From positions 57,916 to 121,915 of the forward strand of contig DGAD01000033.1 in NCBI GenBank assembly GCA_002382805.1: a stretch of 64,000 nt of DNA, read 5' to 3'. Positions within the stretch are counted from its first letter, which is position 1; every line of letters begins with the position of its first letter. This DNA comes from Clostridiales bacterium UBA4039 (lineage in GTDB: Bacteria; Bacillota; Clostridia; Lachnospirales; Vallitaleaceae). Below are positions 34,050 through 42,990 of the stretch, one piece after another. The notes beneath the pieces were generated by a model that saw nothing but the letters and a program-made list of their open reading frames with translations, made no database searches and had not been told where the DNA came from. The translations under genes and the position numbers were made by a program.

Positions 34050-36371
34050 ATGTTAAAGCGGGATATGTTTTCAAAGGAAATTGCAGCGTATTTATCTAAG
34101 GATGAGTGGCTGGTCGTGGAAAGTACTTACGATGCACAAAAAAATCTGGCATATGAATCAATTTTTGGACTTGCCAGCGGATATATGGGAAACAGGGCAA
34201 GTCATGAAGAAGCGGATGTGCGGCGAATGCTTCCGGCCAATTATGTTCATGGCGTATTTGACAAATCTGAAGCTTTTCAGAGGGAATTATGTAATACCCC
34301 AGATTGGGCAAAGCTTAAGATGTCCTATCAATGTGATCCCATAGGCATTGAAAGTGGTAAAAAACTAGAAGACTATATTCGTGTTCTAGATATGAAAAAA
34401 GGATTCCTAGCAAAACATTATATTACAACGGCATATGATGGACGAAAGACAAAAGTTGAGATAATCAAATTTTTAAGTCGCAGTCATAATAATGTAGGAC
34501 TTTTTCGTATTTACTTGACACCATTAAATTATCAAGGTATCTTTGAATTTGAAAATATTATTGATGCCAGCGTGACCAATTTTATGGATTTTCCACGGTT
34601 TAGAGTCAAACACTTAGAGACGCTAGACATTATAGGGCTTGAAGAGTTAGGATGTGGAGTACTGAGCCAAACAAGAGACTTTAAGCTTCCAATAGCAACA
34701 ACAGCAGCAGTAAAAGTTTTGGATATGTCAGGACAAGATATCCTAAAAAGTCGAAAATTTAGAAAATACGGTGAGTTAGCGTCTGAATTTTTGGATGTAC
34801 ACATCAAAGAAAATCAAACCATTATGATTGAAAAATATGCCAGCATACGTACCGGGCGAGATAGCTATGCGGTTTTAGAAGATGCAACAACAGATTTGCG
34901 TCAAATCATGGAACGCGGATTTGAAAAAGAATTTATGGACCACCAGATAGCTTATGGGAAACTTTGGGAACAGGCAGATTTAATTATTCATGGAGACCCC
35001 AAAATGCAACATGCGCTCCGGTTTAATATTTTTCATTTGATGAGTACACCAAGTCTAAACGACACACGGACTAATATTGGAGCCAAACTGATTCATGGAG
35101 AAGAATATGGTGGGCACGCGTTTTGGGATACTGAACTTTTTATACTTCCCTTTTTCACCTATGTTTTTCCGGATATTGCGAAAAACCTAGTGACATACCG
35201 ATACCATTTGTTGGATAAAGCCAGAGAAAATGCTGTAATGAATGGATATCAAGGGGCAAAATACCCTTGGGAATCTGCAGATACAGGCGATGAAGAATGT
35301 CCGGCTTGGACAGTCGAACCTGATGGAAGTTGTTATCGGTGCTATGTTGCTGATTATGAGCATCATGTAACAGCGGCAGTCGCTTTTGGCGTTGACCGAT
35401 ACTATCGTTTTACAAAAGATCAAGCCTTTCTAGAAGAAAAAGGGTTGGAGATTATTGTTGAAACGGCGCGGTTTTGGATATCAAGACTTGAATATAATCA
35501 TGAAAAAGATGTGTATGAAATCAATAAAGTAACAGGACCCGATGAGTGGCATGAACCAGTGGACAATAACGCATACACGAATCATTTGGCAAAATGGAAC
35601 ATAAAAAAAGCATTGAGCTATTTAGAGCGGTATCAAGAACAGGCGCCGAAAGTTTATGATCGATTGCTTCAAAAAATCAAACTATCAGAAGCAGAATATA
35701 GACAATGGGAAGCTATGAGCGACAAGATATACTTAAACAATACCAGTGGTTTGATCGAACAATTCGAAGGATACTTTGACCTAAAGCATGCTGTCATTGA
35801 AGCGTATGATGCCAACAATATGCCCCTTTTACCAGCAGCATTAAAAGGAATCAAACGTAGTGAGACGTGTATCTTAAAGCAGGCAGATGTTGTGATGCTT
35901 ATGTTTTTACTGGAACATGATTTTGATCAGGCAACACAAAAAACCAATTATGAATATTATGAACAACGAACACTGCACCGTTCATCTTTAAGTCCAAGCA
36001 TACATTGTATGATGGGATTACGTGTAGGGCACAGACAACATGCATATGAATACCTGGAAAGGTCCGCATATGTGGATTTATATAACAATCAAGGCAATAC
36101 CCGTGAAGGTATCCATGCGGCATCAACAGGTGGAACATGGCAATCGGTGACCCTTGGATATGGAGGTATGTCCGTTGACCGTGACAACATCCTTACATTT
36201 AACCCACGGCTTCCAAAACACTGGGAAGGCATTGAATTTTCCATAGTTTGGGAGGAGGTGCCGCTGAGCATAAAGATAACACATGAATCTGTTCAAGTGA
36301 CGCCTAAGGTCAAGGGCAAACAGGTGCAAGTCAACATCAATGGAAAAATGACAACAGTCGGAGAGGTTTAG
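34050..36371 (+). CDS. Glycoside hydrolase family 65 phosphorylase (kojibiose/nigerose/maltose phosphorylase type)
   Basis: A 773-residue cytoplasmic enzyme of GH65, which cleaves alpha-glucosides with phosphate, inverting configuration to give beta-D-glucose 1-phosphate. The catalytic general acid is Glu499 in TGPDEWHEPVDNNAYTNH; the substrate-loop sequence WESADTGDEECP and the phosphate-binding GIHAASTGGTWQSV are typical. WEPVDNNA-like sequences are closer to kojibiose and nigerose phosphorylases than to maltose phosphorylase, but linkage specificity is not safe from sequence. It starts 9 bp after lacZ. With it, sugars released by LacZ could be phosphorolysed further, saving ATP. A beta-phosphoglucomutase is absent here. 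Confidence 0.88.
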   Translation: MLKRDMFSKEIAAYLSKDEWLVVESTYDAQKNLAYESIFGLASGYMGNRASHEEADVRRMLPANYVHGVFDKSEAFQRELCNTPDWAKLKMSYQCDPIGIESGKKLEDYIRVLDMKKGFLAKHYITTAYDGRKTKVEIIKFLSRSHNNVGLFRIYLTPLNYQGIFEFENIIDASVTNFMDFPRFRVKHLETLDIIGLEELGCGVLSQTRDFKLPIATTAAVKVLDMSGQDILKSRKFRKYGELASEFLDVHIKENQTIMIEKYASIRTGRDSYAVLEDATTDLRQIMERGFEKEFMDHQIAYGKLWEQADLIIHGDPKMQHALRFNIFHLMSTPSLNDTRTNIGAKLIHGEEYGGHAFWDTELFILPFFTYVFPDIAKNLVTYRYHLLDKARENAVMNGYQGAKYPWESADTGDEECPAWTVEPDGSCYRCYVADYEHHVTAAVAFGVDRYYRFTKDQAFLEEKGLEIIVETARFWISRLEYNHEKDVYEINKVTGPDEWHEPVDNNAYTNHLAKWNIKKALSYLERYQEQAPKVYDRLLQKIKLSEAEYRQWEAMSDKIYLNNTSGLIEQFEGYFDLKHAVIEAYDANNMPLLPAALKGIKRSETCILKQADVVMLMFLLEHDFDQATQKTNYEYYEQRTLHRSSLSPSIHCMMGLRVGHRQHAYEYLERSAYVDLYNNQGNTREGIHAASTGGTWQSVTLGYGGMSVDRDNILTFNPRLPKHWEGIEFSIVWEEVPLSIKITHESVQVTPKVKGKQVQVNINGKMTTVGEV

Positions 36372-37268
36372 ATGAAAAAAATGATAAGTAAGGCGGACCT
36401 AATGTTGCTTCTTGTAGCAATTATCTGGGGAAGCGGATTTATTGCAACAGAATATGCGATTAATGCAAATATGCAACCGATGCTGATTATGGCATTTCGA
36501 TTTCCTATTGCTAGCATTGCGCTACTTATAGGTATGCGTGGACGAATAAAGACAATCAAGAAAAAAGAGTGGATTCGTGGTGGGATTGCAGGTGTCATCT
36601 TGTTTTTTGCCTTTTATTTTCAGACCATCGGTCAAAGCATGACAACAGTATCTAACAGCGCGTTTATTACAGCGACGAATGTAGTCATTGTTCCGTTTAT
36701 TGTCTGGGGGCTTACAAGGAAAAAACCTCAGATAAAAACGGTGATCTTGGCAATAGTGACGTTCTTAGGTGTGGCTGTTCTTACGGTTTCGCCGGAAGGC
36801 AAGTTGGCTTTAAATATAGGAGATGCTTATGTTATGGCCTGTGCAATACTCTTTGCCCTTCATATTGCATATTTAGGGATTGCTGTTCGTGAAAGTAAGG
36901 CAATGACCATTGCATTTATACAGATTACAGTAGCAGGTGGCTTTTCCTTGATTGGATTAGTATTTCAAAGTCCCCAGACATTTACCCAAGTAGATTATGC
37001 TATGGGACTGCCAGCTGTCATTTACCTCGGTCTTTTTAGCACTTGCCTATGTTATTTTTTACAGACAAGTGCACAAAAACAGACGACGGCTTCAAAGGCG
37101 GGCATCATCATGTCGATGGAAAGCCTTTTTGGTACATTATTCTCTATTGCTTTTGGATTGGAACTATTAACAGGCAAGGTGGTTATCGGTGGGATGATTA
37201 TCTTAACGGCAGTCATCTTAACAGAAGTTAAACTTAATAATAATGTAAAACAAGTACAAGAGGTGTAA
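36372..37268 (+). CDS. EamA/DMT family transporter
   Basis: A 298-residue protein with ten predicted membrane helices in two EamA repeats (first about residues 8-145, second about 155-290). The motifs AIIWGSGFIATEYAI and FRFPIASIALL in the first half and SMESLFGTLFSIAFGLELLTGK in the second are standard for drug/metabolite exporters. The gene starts directly after the GH65 stop, so translation is coupled. Substrate is unknown; it may export an overflow product of the sugar operon, but unrelated function is equally possible. Confidence 0.88.
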   Translation: MKKMISKADLMLLLVAIIWGSGFIATEYAINANMQPMLIMAFRFPIASIALLIGMRGRIKTIKKKEWIRGGIAGVILFFAFYFQTIGQSMTTVSNSAFITATNVVIVPFIVWGLTRKKPQIKTVILAIVTFLGVAVLTVSPEGKLALNIGDAYVMACAILFALHIAYLGIAVRESKAMTIAFIQITVAGGFSLIGLVFQSPQTFTQVDYAMGLPAVIYLGLFSTCLCYFLQTSAQKQTTASKAGIIMSMESLFGTLFSIAFGLELLTGKVVIGGMIILTAVILTEVKLNNNVKQVQEV

Positions 37269-37269
37269 A

Positions 37270-38190
37270 GTGAATAATCGAACAGAGTTTTCATTTGACG
37301 AATTATGCCCATTTATTCGTGAAGCAGGACTTCAACACAGAGATGCTTGGCGAAATAGGACGCGACGAATTTATGATCATCAGTTTATGTATTGCTTTAA
37401 AGGGACAGCCAATGCAATCATTGGCAAAGAGCAATACAAGATAAAAAAAGGGGATCTCATTATTTTTACGCCCAATACACCCCATCAACTGTGGTTTGAT
37501 GAGGATACATCGGGAGAATTTTATTGGTTCCACTGTGACTTTTTTTATTATGATGATAAGGACTGGATTTATGACTATTATCAAAATGCAGAGACGTATA
37601 TTATGCTTTTTGGACATCACCTGGTTCATAGAGAACATATTAGGGCCAATCCGATCTTTAATGGGGGATATCAATTGCCAAAATATCTTCAGGTTCCCCA
37701 AGTCAATGAAATCGAATATCTGTTTAGAAAAATCGTTAAGGCGTATGTGAACCAAGAGCCTTACTGGCAGATTAATGCCAAGATATATTTTTTGGATATC
37801 ATGAAGCAAATTTTAAGTTTGACGAATGTAAGTCCTCTTGAAAATGAACATTATGTTAGCGCCACAATGAAAAATTATATGCATCATAATTATTATCAGA
37901 AGCTTACAGCAGATGAGATTTGTCGCGATACCGGATTGAATACAGAATATGCTTATCGATTATTTAGAAAAGAGACAGGGCAGAAGGTGACGGATTATTT
38001 GAATCGTTATCGGATTCAACAGGCGAAAAAGCTGTTTTTGGAAATGGATCTTAATTTAATTGACATCTCAGAAATGGTAGGATTCAATAATGAAAATTAC
38101 TTTTCGAGTGTGTTTAAAAAGTATGAAGGGAAAACACCTGCCAAATCGCGAGAAGATATATTTGCCGTTTTTAATGATCTAAACGCATAA
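37270..38190 (+). CDS. AraC family transcriptional regulator with AraC-type cupin
   Basis: A 306-residue regulator. The N-terminal cupin (about residues 25-120; IKKGDLIIFTPNTPHQLWFDEDTSGEFYWFHCDFF) resembles sugar-binding AraC proteins; the C-terminal double helix-turn-helix covers about residues 200-300 (LTADEICRDTGLNTEYAYRLFRKETGQKVTDYLNRYRI...NNENYFSSVFKKYEGKTPAKSRED). It begins with GTG behind AGAGGTG, one base after EamA. As the last gene of the sugar locus it probably activates the operon in response to the imported sugar. Confidence 0.87.
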   Translation: MNNRTEFSFDELCPFIREAGLQHRDAWRNRTRRIYDHQFMYCFKGTANAIIGKEQYKIKKGDLIIFTPNTPHQLWFDEDTSGEFYWFHCDFFYYDDKDWIYDYYQNAETYIMLFGHHLVHREHIRANPIFNGGYQLPKYLQVPQVNEIEYLFRKIVKAYVNQEPYWQINAKIYFLDIMKQILSLTNVSPLENEHYVSATMKNYMHHNYYQKLTADEICRDTGLNTEYAYRLFRKETGQKVTDYLNRYRIQQAKKLFLEMDLNLIDISEMVGFNNENYFSSVFKKYEGKTPAKSREDIFAVFNDLNA

Positions 38191-38199
38191 AACAAGGAA

Positions 38200-38228
38200 T
38201 TGATAATCGTTCTCAAATGATGTATAAT
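38200..38228 (+). promoter_or_regulatory. Promoter of the 49-residue ORF, with Fur box
   Basis: TTGATA (38200-38205), 17-bp spacer, TATAAT (38223-38228), with TG in front of the -10. The Fur-like box TGATAATCGTTCTCA (38201-38215; 13 of 15 matches to the 7-1-7 consensus) covers the -35 and spacer. This is the typical placement for iron-dependent repression. Confidence 0.72.
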
Positions 38229-38269
38229 ATAGGTAGAATATAATTGATGAGCGATAAGGAAGTGATCAT

Positions 38270-38419
38270 ATGTTAGGAAAGTTCGCATATACATGGCGAA
38301 AATTTTTAGAACACCTTGCAAAAAAGACGGAAACTGTTTTTGGTGAAGGTGATATAACCTATCATCGCATCAATGACCTTGACTTACATTCTGTAGAAAA
38401 TCCGCGTAAATCGGTTTAG
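38270..38419 (+). CDS. 49-residue protein of unknown function under a Fur-box promoter
   Basis: A short gene with all expected signals: promoter at 38200-38228, AAGGAAGTG ribosome site, ATG at 38270, stop at 38417-38419 and a strong terminator at 38435-38465. The product begins MLGKFAYTWRKFLEH and is basic and amphipathic in its first half; the second half is polar with three histidines (Tyr-His-Arg, Leu-His-Ser). I recognise no family. The Fur-like box implies synthesis when iron is scarce. It could be a regulator, a membrane-interface peptide or an RNA-encoded regulator with incidental coding; translation is unproven. Confidence 0.6.
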   Translation: MLGKFAYTWRKFLEHLAKKTETVFGEGDITYHRINDLDLHSVENPRKSV

Positions 38420-38434
38420 GACGATAAATAAAAG

Positions 38435-38465
38435 GGAGCTGTCATTTAATTGGCAGCTCCTTTTT
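38435..38465 (+). terminator. Intrinsic terminator of the 49-residue ORF
   Basis: GGAGCTG (38435-38441) pairs with CAGCTCC (38454-38460), extended by further pairing toward a TTTAAT loop, then TTTTT (38461-38465). Confidence 0.85.
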
Positions 38466-38569
38466 CTTATCGGTGTCTACTGTGTTTTAAGAGTTTATGT
38501 TGCTGTGAAGGGGAAAATGACCTATAATTGAAGTAGGTATTTAATTTTTTTGATAGACAAGAGAGGGAT

Positions 38570-39886
38570 ATGATGGCGCTAGGAACGAACTTGATTTTAA
38601 TTGTAGTATTAACCTTGATTAATGCGTTTTTTGCATCGGCAGAGATGGCTATTGTCTCAATCAACAAAAATAAAATAAAAATGCTAAGTGAACAAGGCAA
38701 CAAAAATGCTCAGTTGGTGGAACAACTCATTCAAGAACCGACGAAATTTTTGTCAACAATTCAAGTAGGCATAACTTTGGCGGGACTGTTTTCAAGTGCA
38801 TATGCTGCAACGGGAATATCCGATGATCTAGCGAAGGTTCTAGACCTTATACACATTCCATACAGTCAAAATATTGCTTTGATTTTAGTGACGGTTTTGC
38901 TTTCGTATTTTACCCTTGTGTTTGGTGAATTGTTTCCAAAGCGCTTAGCCTTGAAAAAGTCGGAAGCAATTGCCCTTTTTTCGGTAAAACCGATTATAGG
39001 TGTGCAAAAGTTGGTTACGCCTTTTATAAAGCTATTGTCCATATCAACAAATATTTTGTTGAAGTTATTTGGAATTCGTGAGGACGATCTAGAAGAAAAA
39101 GTATCAAGAGAAGAGATTCGTTCACTTGTTGAAGTGGCTCAAGAACACGGAGCGATTAATCAAACAGAACGTACAATGATTAATAGTATTTTTGAACTTG
39201 ATGACAAACCGGCAGAAGAGATTATGACACCAAGAACAGAAGCATATGTGCTAGATATTGAAAAGGGAATTAAAGAGTATTTGCCGCAGCTTCTACAGGT
39301 TAAGCATTCAAGAATACCTGTATACCAAGGGACACGTGATAATATTATCGGTATTTTATACATGAAAGACTTTATTGAAGAAGCATATAATGTAGGGTTT
39401 GAGCAAGTCGATATCACACAGCTTCTTATTCCGCCTTATTTTGTTCCGGAACGCAAAAGGATTGATGATCTTTTTAAGGAAATGCAAGATCAGAAAAAGA
39501 AGATTTCGATTTTGGTGGATGAATATGGAGGCTTTTCCGGTATTGTCACTATGGAAGACCTCATTGAAGAAATTGTTGGAGATATAGAAGATGAGTATGA
39601 AAGGATTGAAGAACCTGATATCCATAAAATAGCTGATAATACATACCTTATTCGAGGCAATGTTTTAGTTGAAGAGGTTAATGAACGTTTATTGTTAAAT
39701 TTTGATACGGATACAGAAGACTATGATACAATTGCAGGCATGCTTATTCATGCGCTGGGACATATTCCAAGTGAAGAAATCACGCGCACAATTATTATTG
39801 ACCATTGTGAGTTTCACATCGAAAAAATTACGAATAACCGAATTATGAAAGTAAAATTACGCGTTTTGACAGACAGTAAAAAATAG
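38570..39886 (+). CDS. Hemolysin-C/CorC-type membrane protein (CNNM transmembrane, CBS pair, CorC domain)
   Basis: A 438-residue integral membrane protein. The N-terminal CNNM/DUF21 domain has about three to four helices (NLILIVVLTLINAFFASAEMAIVSIN; SVKPIIGVQKL), followed by two CBS domains (about residues 215-335; EEIMTPRTEAYVLD and VDEYGGFSGIVTMEDLIEEIVGDIEDEYE) and a C-terminal CorC_HlyC domain (about 350-430). Family members take part in Mg2+ efflux or stress resistance; they are not haemolysins. It is followed 11 bp later by a diguanylate cyclase gene. Confidence 0.9.
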   Translation: MMALGTNLILIVVLTLINAFFASAEMAIVSINKNKIKMLSEQGNKNAQLVEQLIQEPTKFLSTIQVGITLAGLFSSAYAATGISDDLAKVLDLIHIPYSQNIALILVTVLLSYFTLVFGELFPKRLALKKSEAIALFSVKPIIGVQKLVTPFIKLLSISTNILLKLFGIREDDLEEKVSREEIRSLVEVAQEHGAINQTERTMINSIFELDDKPAEEIMTPRTEAYVLDIEKGIKEYLPQLLQVKHSRIPVYQGTRDNIIGILYMKDFIEEAYNVGFEQVDITQLLIPPYFVPERKRIDDLFKEMQDQKKKISILVDEYGGFSGIVTMEDLIEEIVGDIEDEYERIEEPDIHKIADNTYLIRGNVLVEEVNERLLLNFDTDTEDYDTIAGMLIHALGHIPSEEITRTIIIDHCEFHIEKITNNRIMKVKLRVLTDSKK

Positions 39887-39903
39887 AGAGCAGGTGGGTG
39901 CGT

Positions 39904-41043
39904 ATGGATTATATCGTACAGTTTCAGATTAACATTTTTGGATTAATGATATTGTTTGTGCTATATTTATTCATTCGTTTGACAAAAGTGCAGACATATA
40001 GCAAAAAGTTAATCAAGTCAATTGTTATGGCAACAGCAATAGCCATTGTTGTTGAACCTTTGACGTGGATATTTGATGGAATGACATTTTGGGGTGCGTA
40101 TTTTTTAGAATACGCTACGAATGTTGTTCTTTTTTTAATGGGACCGATTATTGGAGGACTGTTGATTTCTTATGTGGATTTTAGAATTTTTCAATCGCCG
40201 CAGCGTATATTTAGACGCTTATATTATCAACATGTAAGCATTGCAACTTTTGGAGTACTCATCATTAATTTTTTCTACCCTATATATTTTCGGGTAGATC
40301 CGGTGACCAATGGCTATAGTAGTGGCGATTTTAAGTCTTTCCATTATTTGGCACTTGCGGGTATATATCTTTTTATGCTTTACATTATCATTAAAAATAT
40401 TCGTAAACTTTTATTTTATGAAGCGTTAATCTATTTTTTGTGCTTCCTTATTCCGATTTTAGGTATGTTTATTCAAACCTTTGATTCGAAGCTATATTTT
40501 TCATGGACATCCATTGTCTTGGGCTTATTAGTGATTTATATCTTTTTGGAGACAAATCCTTCGGATGAAGATTTTTTGACCAAGATATATAATCGACGAA
40601 GCTATGAGATGTATTTAAACCACCTATGTCAATCCAATAAAAATTTTGGAATTGTTATTTTTGATTTGAATGCGTTTAAAGAAATCAATGATTTTCATGG
40701 TCACAACAAAGGTGATGAAACCCTAGTTGCTTTTGCCGATATTATTAAACGGGTGTTTCTCAATATTGGATTTGCTGCTCGGTTAGGTGGAGATGAGTTT
40801 TCTGTGATTATTACCAAGGAGATGGCAGAGATAGAGTTTTTTATACATGAGATAGCAAAACAGCTTAGTCATCATGACGATCCGGTGATAAAAGGTTTGA
40901 GCTTTAGCTATGGATATGAGCGCTATCAAGAAGGGATGACCCTTGATGAGCTCTATATTGCGGCAGATAACAAGATGTATATAAATAAAAAGGATGTTAA
41001 AGATGAAAATAGCAGGACTGAAGGATTCCAAACATTTCATTAA
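39904..41043 (+). CDS. Membrane-bound diguanylate cyclase (GGDEF)
   Basis: A 379-residue protein. The first half has six to seven hydrophobic helices of an unnamed sensor type (similar in layout to the cyclase at 21461); the C-terminal GGDEF domain starts near FLTKIYNRRSYEMYL and has the catalytic GGDEF (residues 295-299) in ARLGGDEFSV, with FDLNAFKEINDFHGH for GTP and Mg2+ binding. No RxxD inhibitory site is visible. ATG at 39904 follows AGCAGGTGGG; GTG at 39898 is an alternative. Its 3' end overlaps the start of the next gene by 41 bp, so the two are probably cotranscribed. Confidence 0.9.
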   Translation: MDYIVQFQINIFGLMILFVLYLFIRLTKVQTYSKKLIKSIVMATAIAIVVEPLTWIFDGMTFWGAYFLEYATNVVLFLMGPIIGGLLISYVDFRIFQSPQRIFRRLYYQHVSIATFGVLIINFFYPIYFRVDPVTNGYSSGDFKSFHYLALAGIYLFMLYIIIKNIRKLLFYEALIYFLCFLIPILGMFIQTFDSKLYFSWTSIVLGLLVIYIFLETNPSDEDFLTKIYNRRSYEMYLNHLCQSNKNFGIVIFDLNAFKEINDFHGHNKGDETLVAFADIIKRVFLNIGFAARLGGDEFSVIITKEMAEIEFFIHEIAKQLSHHDDPVIKGLSFSYGYERYQEGMTLDELYIAADNKMYINKKDVKDENSRTEGFQTFH

Positions 41044-41641
41044 GATATGGGATAGCACGCACATATATTATGGAGCAGATCAGAAGTGGTTTGACATGAA
41101 GATTGCAAAAAAAACAGCGTGTGGAACAGTTGCAGCGGCAAATATTACGGCATATATGTCCCGAAGCAAAAGGGAAAACTACGCCAATCTATATGCATAT
41201 GAGGATTTTTCGATAGATAATTTTAAAAAGCATATGCAAGATATATATGCCGTATTAGCACCTTGGCGTATACCGGGAACACAGATTGGGTTGGGAATCT
41301 GGCCGATAGATAAGATGAAAAAAGGTGTCGAGGAATTTGCTAATGCAAGAGGCGTACAGCTACAAGCTGTGAAGCATCCGCTAGCCTTTACAAAGGATAA
41401 TGTTATTGACTATATTATCATGGGGCTTAATGGGGATGCTCCAATTGCCATGCTGATTGACTTTAATCGCCAGCTAGAACCCTATGAAGCGCATTGGGTT
41501 GTGATTACAGAGCTGATAAAAGATGCTGCCACCTTAAAATACTATGTCAATGTATCAACGTGGGGCAAGAGTGCTTTGATTGACATAGATGCATATATTG
41601 AGGGGGCAACCACATATCAGGGGCTATTATTTTTCAACTGA
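41003..41641 (+). CDS. C39-like (papain-fold) peptidase-like protein
   Basis: A 212-residue protein that I assign only tentatively. TACGTVAAANITAYM (about residues 29-43) resembles the catalytic cysteine helix of C39 and papain-like bacterial peptidases; the histidine may be in EPYEAHWVVITEL and the polar third residue in YYVNVSTWGKSALIDI. There is no signal peptide, membrane helix or ABC domain, so it is not a bacteriocin-processing C39 transporter. The start is the ATG at 41003, because AAGG lies about 10 bases before it; ATG 40994 is directly adjacent to the AAGG. It overlaps the upstream cyclase gene by 41 bp and the convergent AgcS gene by 15 bp. Confidence 0.55.
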   Translation: MKIAGLKDSKHFIKIWDSTHIYYGADQKWFDMKIAKKTACGTVAAANITAYMSRSKRENYANLYAYEDFSIDNFKKHMQDIYAVLAPWRIPGTQIGLGIWPIDKMKKGVEEFANARGVQLQAVKHPLAFTKDNVIDYIIMGLNGDAPIAMLIDFNRQLEPYEAHWVVITELIKDAATLKYYVNVSTWGKSALIDIDAYIEGATTYQGLLFFN

Positions 41642-42979
41642 TTGTTTAGGTAGATGACGATATTTTTCATAGTCTTTCAGTGCATCCACAACTTTTGGTG
41701 AGAGAATTAATAATGCAATAAGATTTGGAAAAATCATGAATCCGTTAAACAAATCGGCAAGTTCCCAAACCATATCAACATTTAATTTTGAACCGATGAT
41801 AATGCAGCCAAGAACAAGAAATTTATAGAGGGGGATTGCCTTAGCACCAAATAGGTATCGGATATTGCTCTCGCCAAAATAGTACCATCCTACAATGGTG
41901 GTTAGTGCGAAAAAGAAAATAGCAATGGCAATAAAAAGGGTTCCCAAGTGACCAAAAGAAGTCTCAAAACCTATCTGGGTAAGTTCGACACCCGACGCAC
42001 CACTATCCATGGCACCCGACGTTAGAATCACCAAGGCGGTTAACGTACATATTATCATAGTATCAAACGTGACGCCAAATAAAGCGACTAAGCCCTGTTC
42101 ACCAGGGTGAGAGACCTTTGCCACCGCATGGGCATGGGGTGTGGAACCCATGCCGGCTTCATTGGAAAAAAGTCCTCTGGCTACGCCATATCGAATGACG
42201 TTCATGATAGTCACTCCGAGCAAACCGCCACCAAGTGCTTGTGGTGAAAAAGCGCCAATAAAGATGGAACGAAGGGCGGAAAAGAAGTTGTCAAAGTTAA
42301 AGATAATAACGCCAAAACTTCCGATAACATATAGTAGTGCCATGAGAGGAACAACTCTTTCTGTAAAAGAAGCAATGCTGGATATGCCTCCAATCAAAAT
42401 GGCGCCAACGATAATAGCAACAAATATTCCGATGTAGATTGAAGGAATTTGGGTTACATTATTGGCCGCCTCAACAATGGAGTTTGACTGAACTATATTC
42501 CCCATAAACCCAAGAGCTACAATGATTGCAAGGGCAAAAAAGACCGCTAGGAACTTGCTTTTGATACCGTGACGGATATAATATGCAGGACCTCCTGTGA
42601 TTTGACCGTCAACCTCCGTCTTATATAACTGTCCAAGAACAGCCTCTGCGAAGTTGGTAGCCATCCCAAAGAATGCGCTGACCCACATCCAAAAAATGGC
42701 GCCTGGACCTCCGGCGGCAAGTGCTGTTGCTACGCCAGCTAGATTACCTGTCCCAACTTGAGCTGCAATGGCGGTGGACAAAGCTTGAAAAGAGCTCATG
42801 CCTTTGGCATCAGCCTTTTGACTTGGGCGCATTATATTCTTAAAGACCCTCTTGTAGGCTTGACCGGTTAAGCGCTGAACAAAGTTCAGACGAATCGTAT
42901 AAAAAATTCCGGTTCCTATTAAAAGGGGGATGAGGATAGGCCCCCAAAGTAAGGTGTTGATTTTTTCGATGATTTCCAT
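41627..42979 (-). CDS. Alanine or glycine:cation symporter (AgcS family)
   Basis: A 450-residue secondary transporter with about ten to eleven helices. The consensus region TGNLAGVATALAAGGPGAIFWMWVSAFFGMATNFAEAVLGQLYK and the later GLFSNEAGMGSTPHAHAVAKVSHPGEQGLVA match Na+/alanine symporters. It imports alanine or glycine with Na+ or H+. It overlaps the convergent peptidase gene by 15 bp, and the HAAS gene ends 11 bp upstream of its start on the same strand, so padR, HAAS and agcS form one minus-strand run. Confidence 0.93.
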   Translation of the reverse strand: MEIIEKINTLLWGPILIPLLIGTGIFYTIRLNFVQRLTGQAYKRVFKNIMRPSQKADAKGMSSFQALSTAIAAQVGTGNLAGVATALAAGGPGAIFWMWVSAFFGMATNFAEAVLGQLYKTEVDGQITGGPAYYIRHGIKSKFLAVFFALAIIVALGFMGNIVQSNSIVEAANNVTQIPSIYIGIFVAIIVGAILIGGISSIASFTERVVPLMALLYVIGSFGVIIFNFDNFFSALRSIFIGAFSPQALGGGLLGVTIMNVIRYGVARGLFSNEAGMGSTPHAHAVAKVSHPGEQGLVALFGVTFDTMIICTLTALVILTSGAMDSGASGVELTQIGFETSFGHLGTLFIAIAIFFFALTTIVGWYYFGESNIRYLFGAKAIPLYKFLVLGCIIIGSKLNVDMVWELADLFNGFMIFPNLIALLILSPKVVDALKDYEKYRHLPKQSVEK

Positions 42980-42990
42980 GAATGTCTCCT

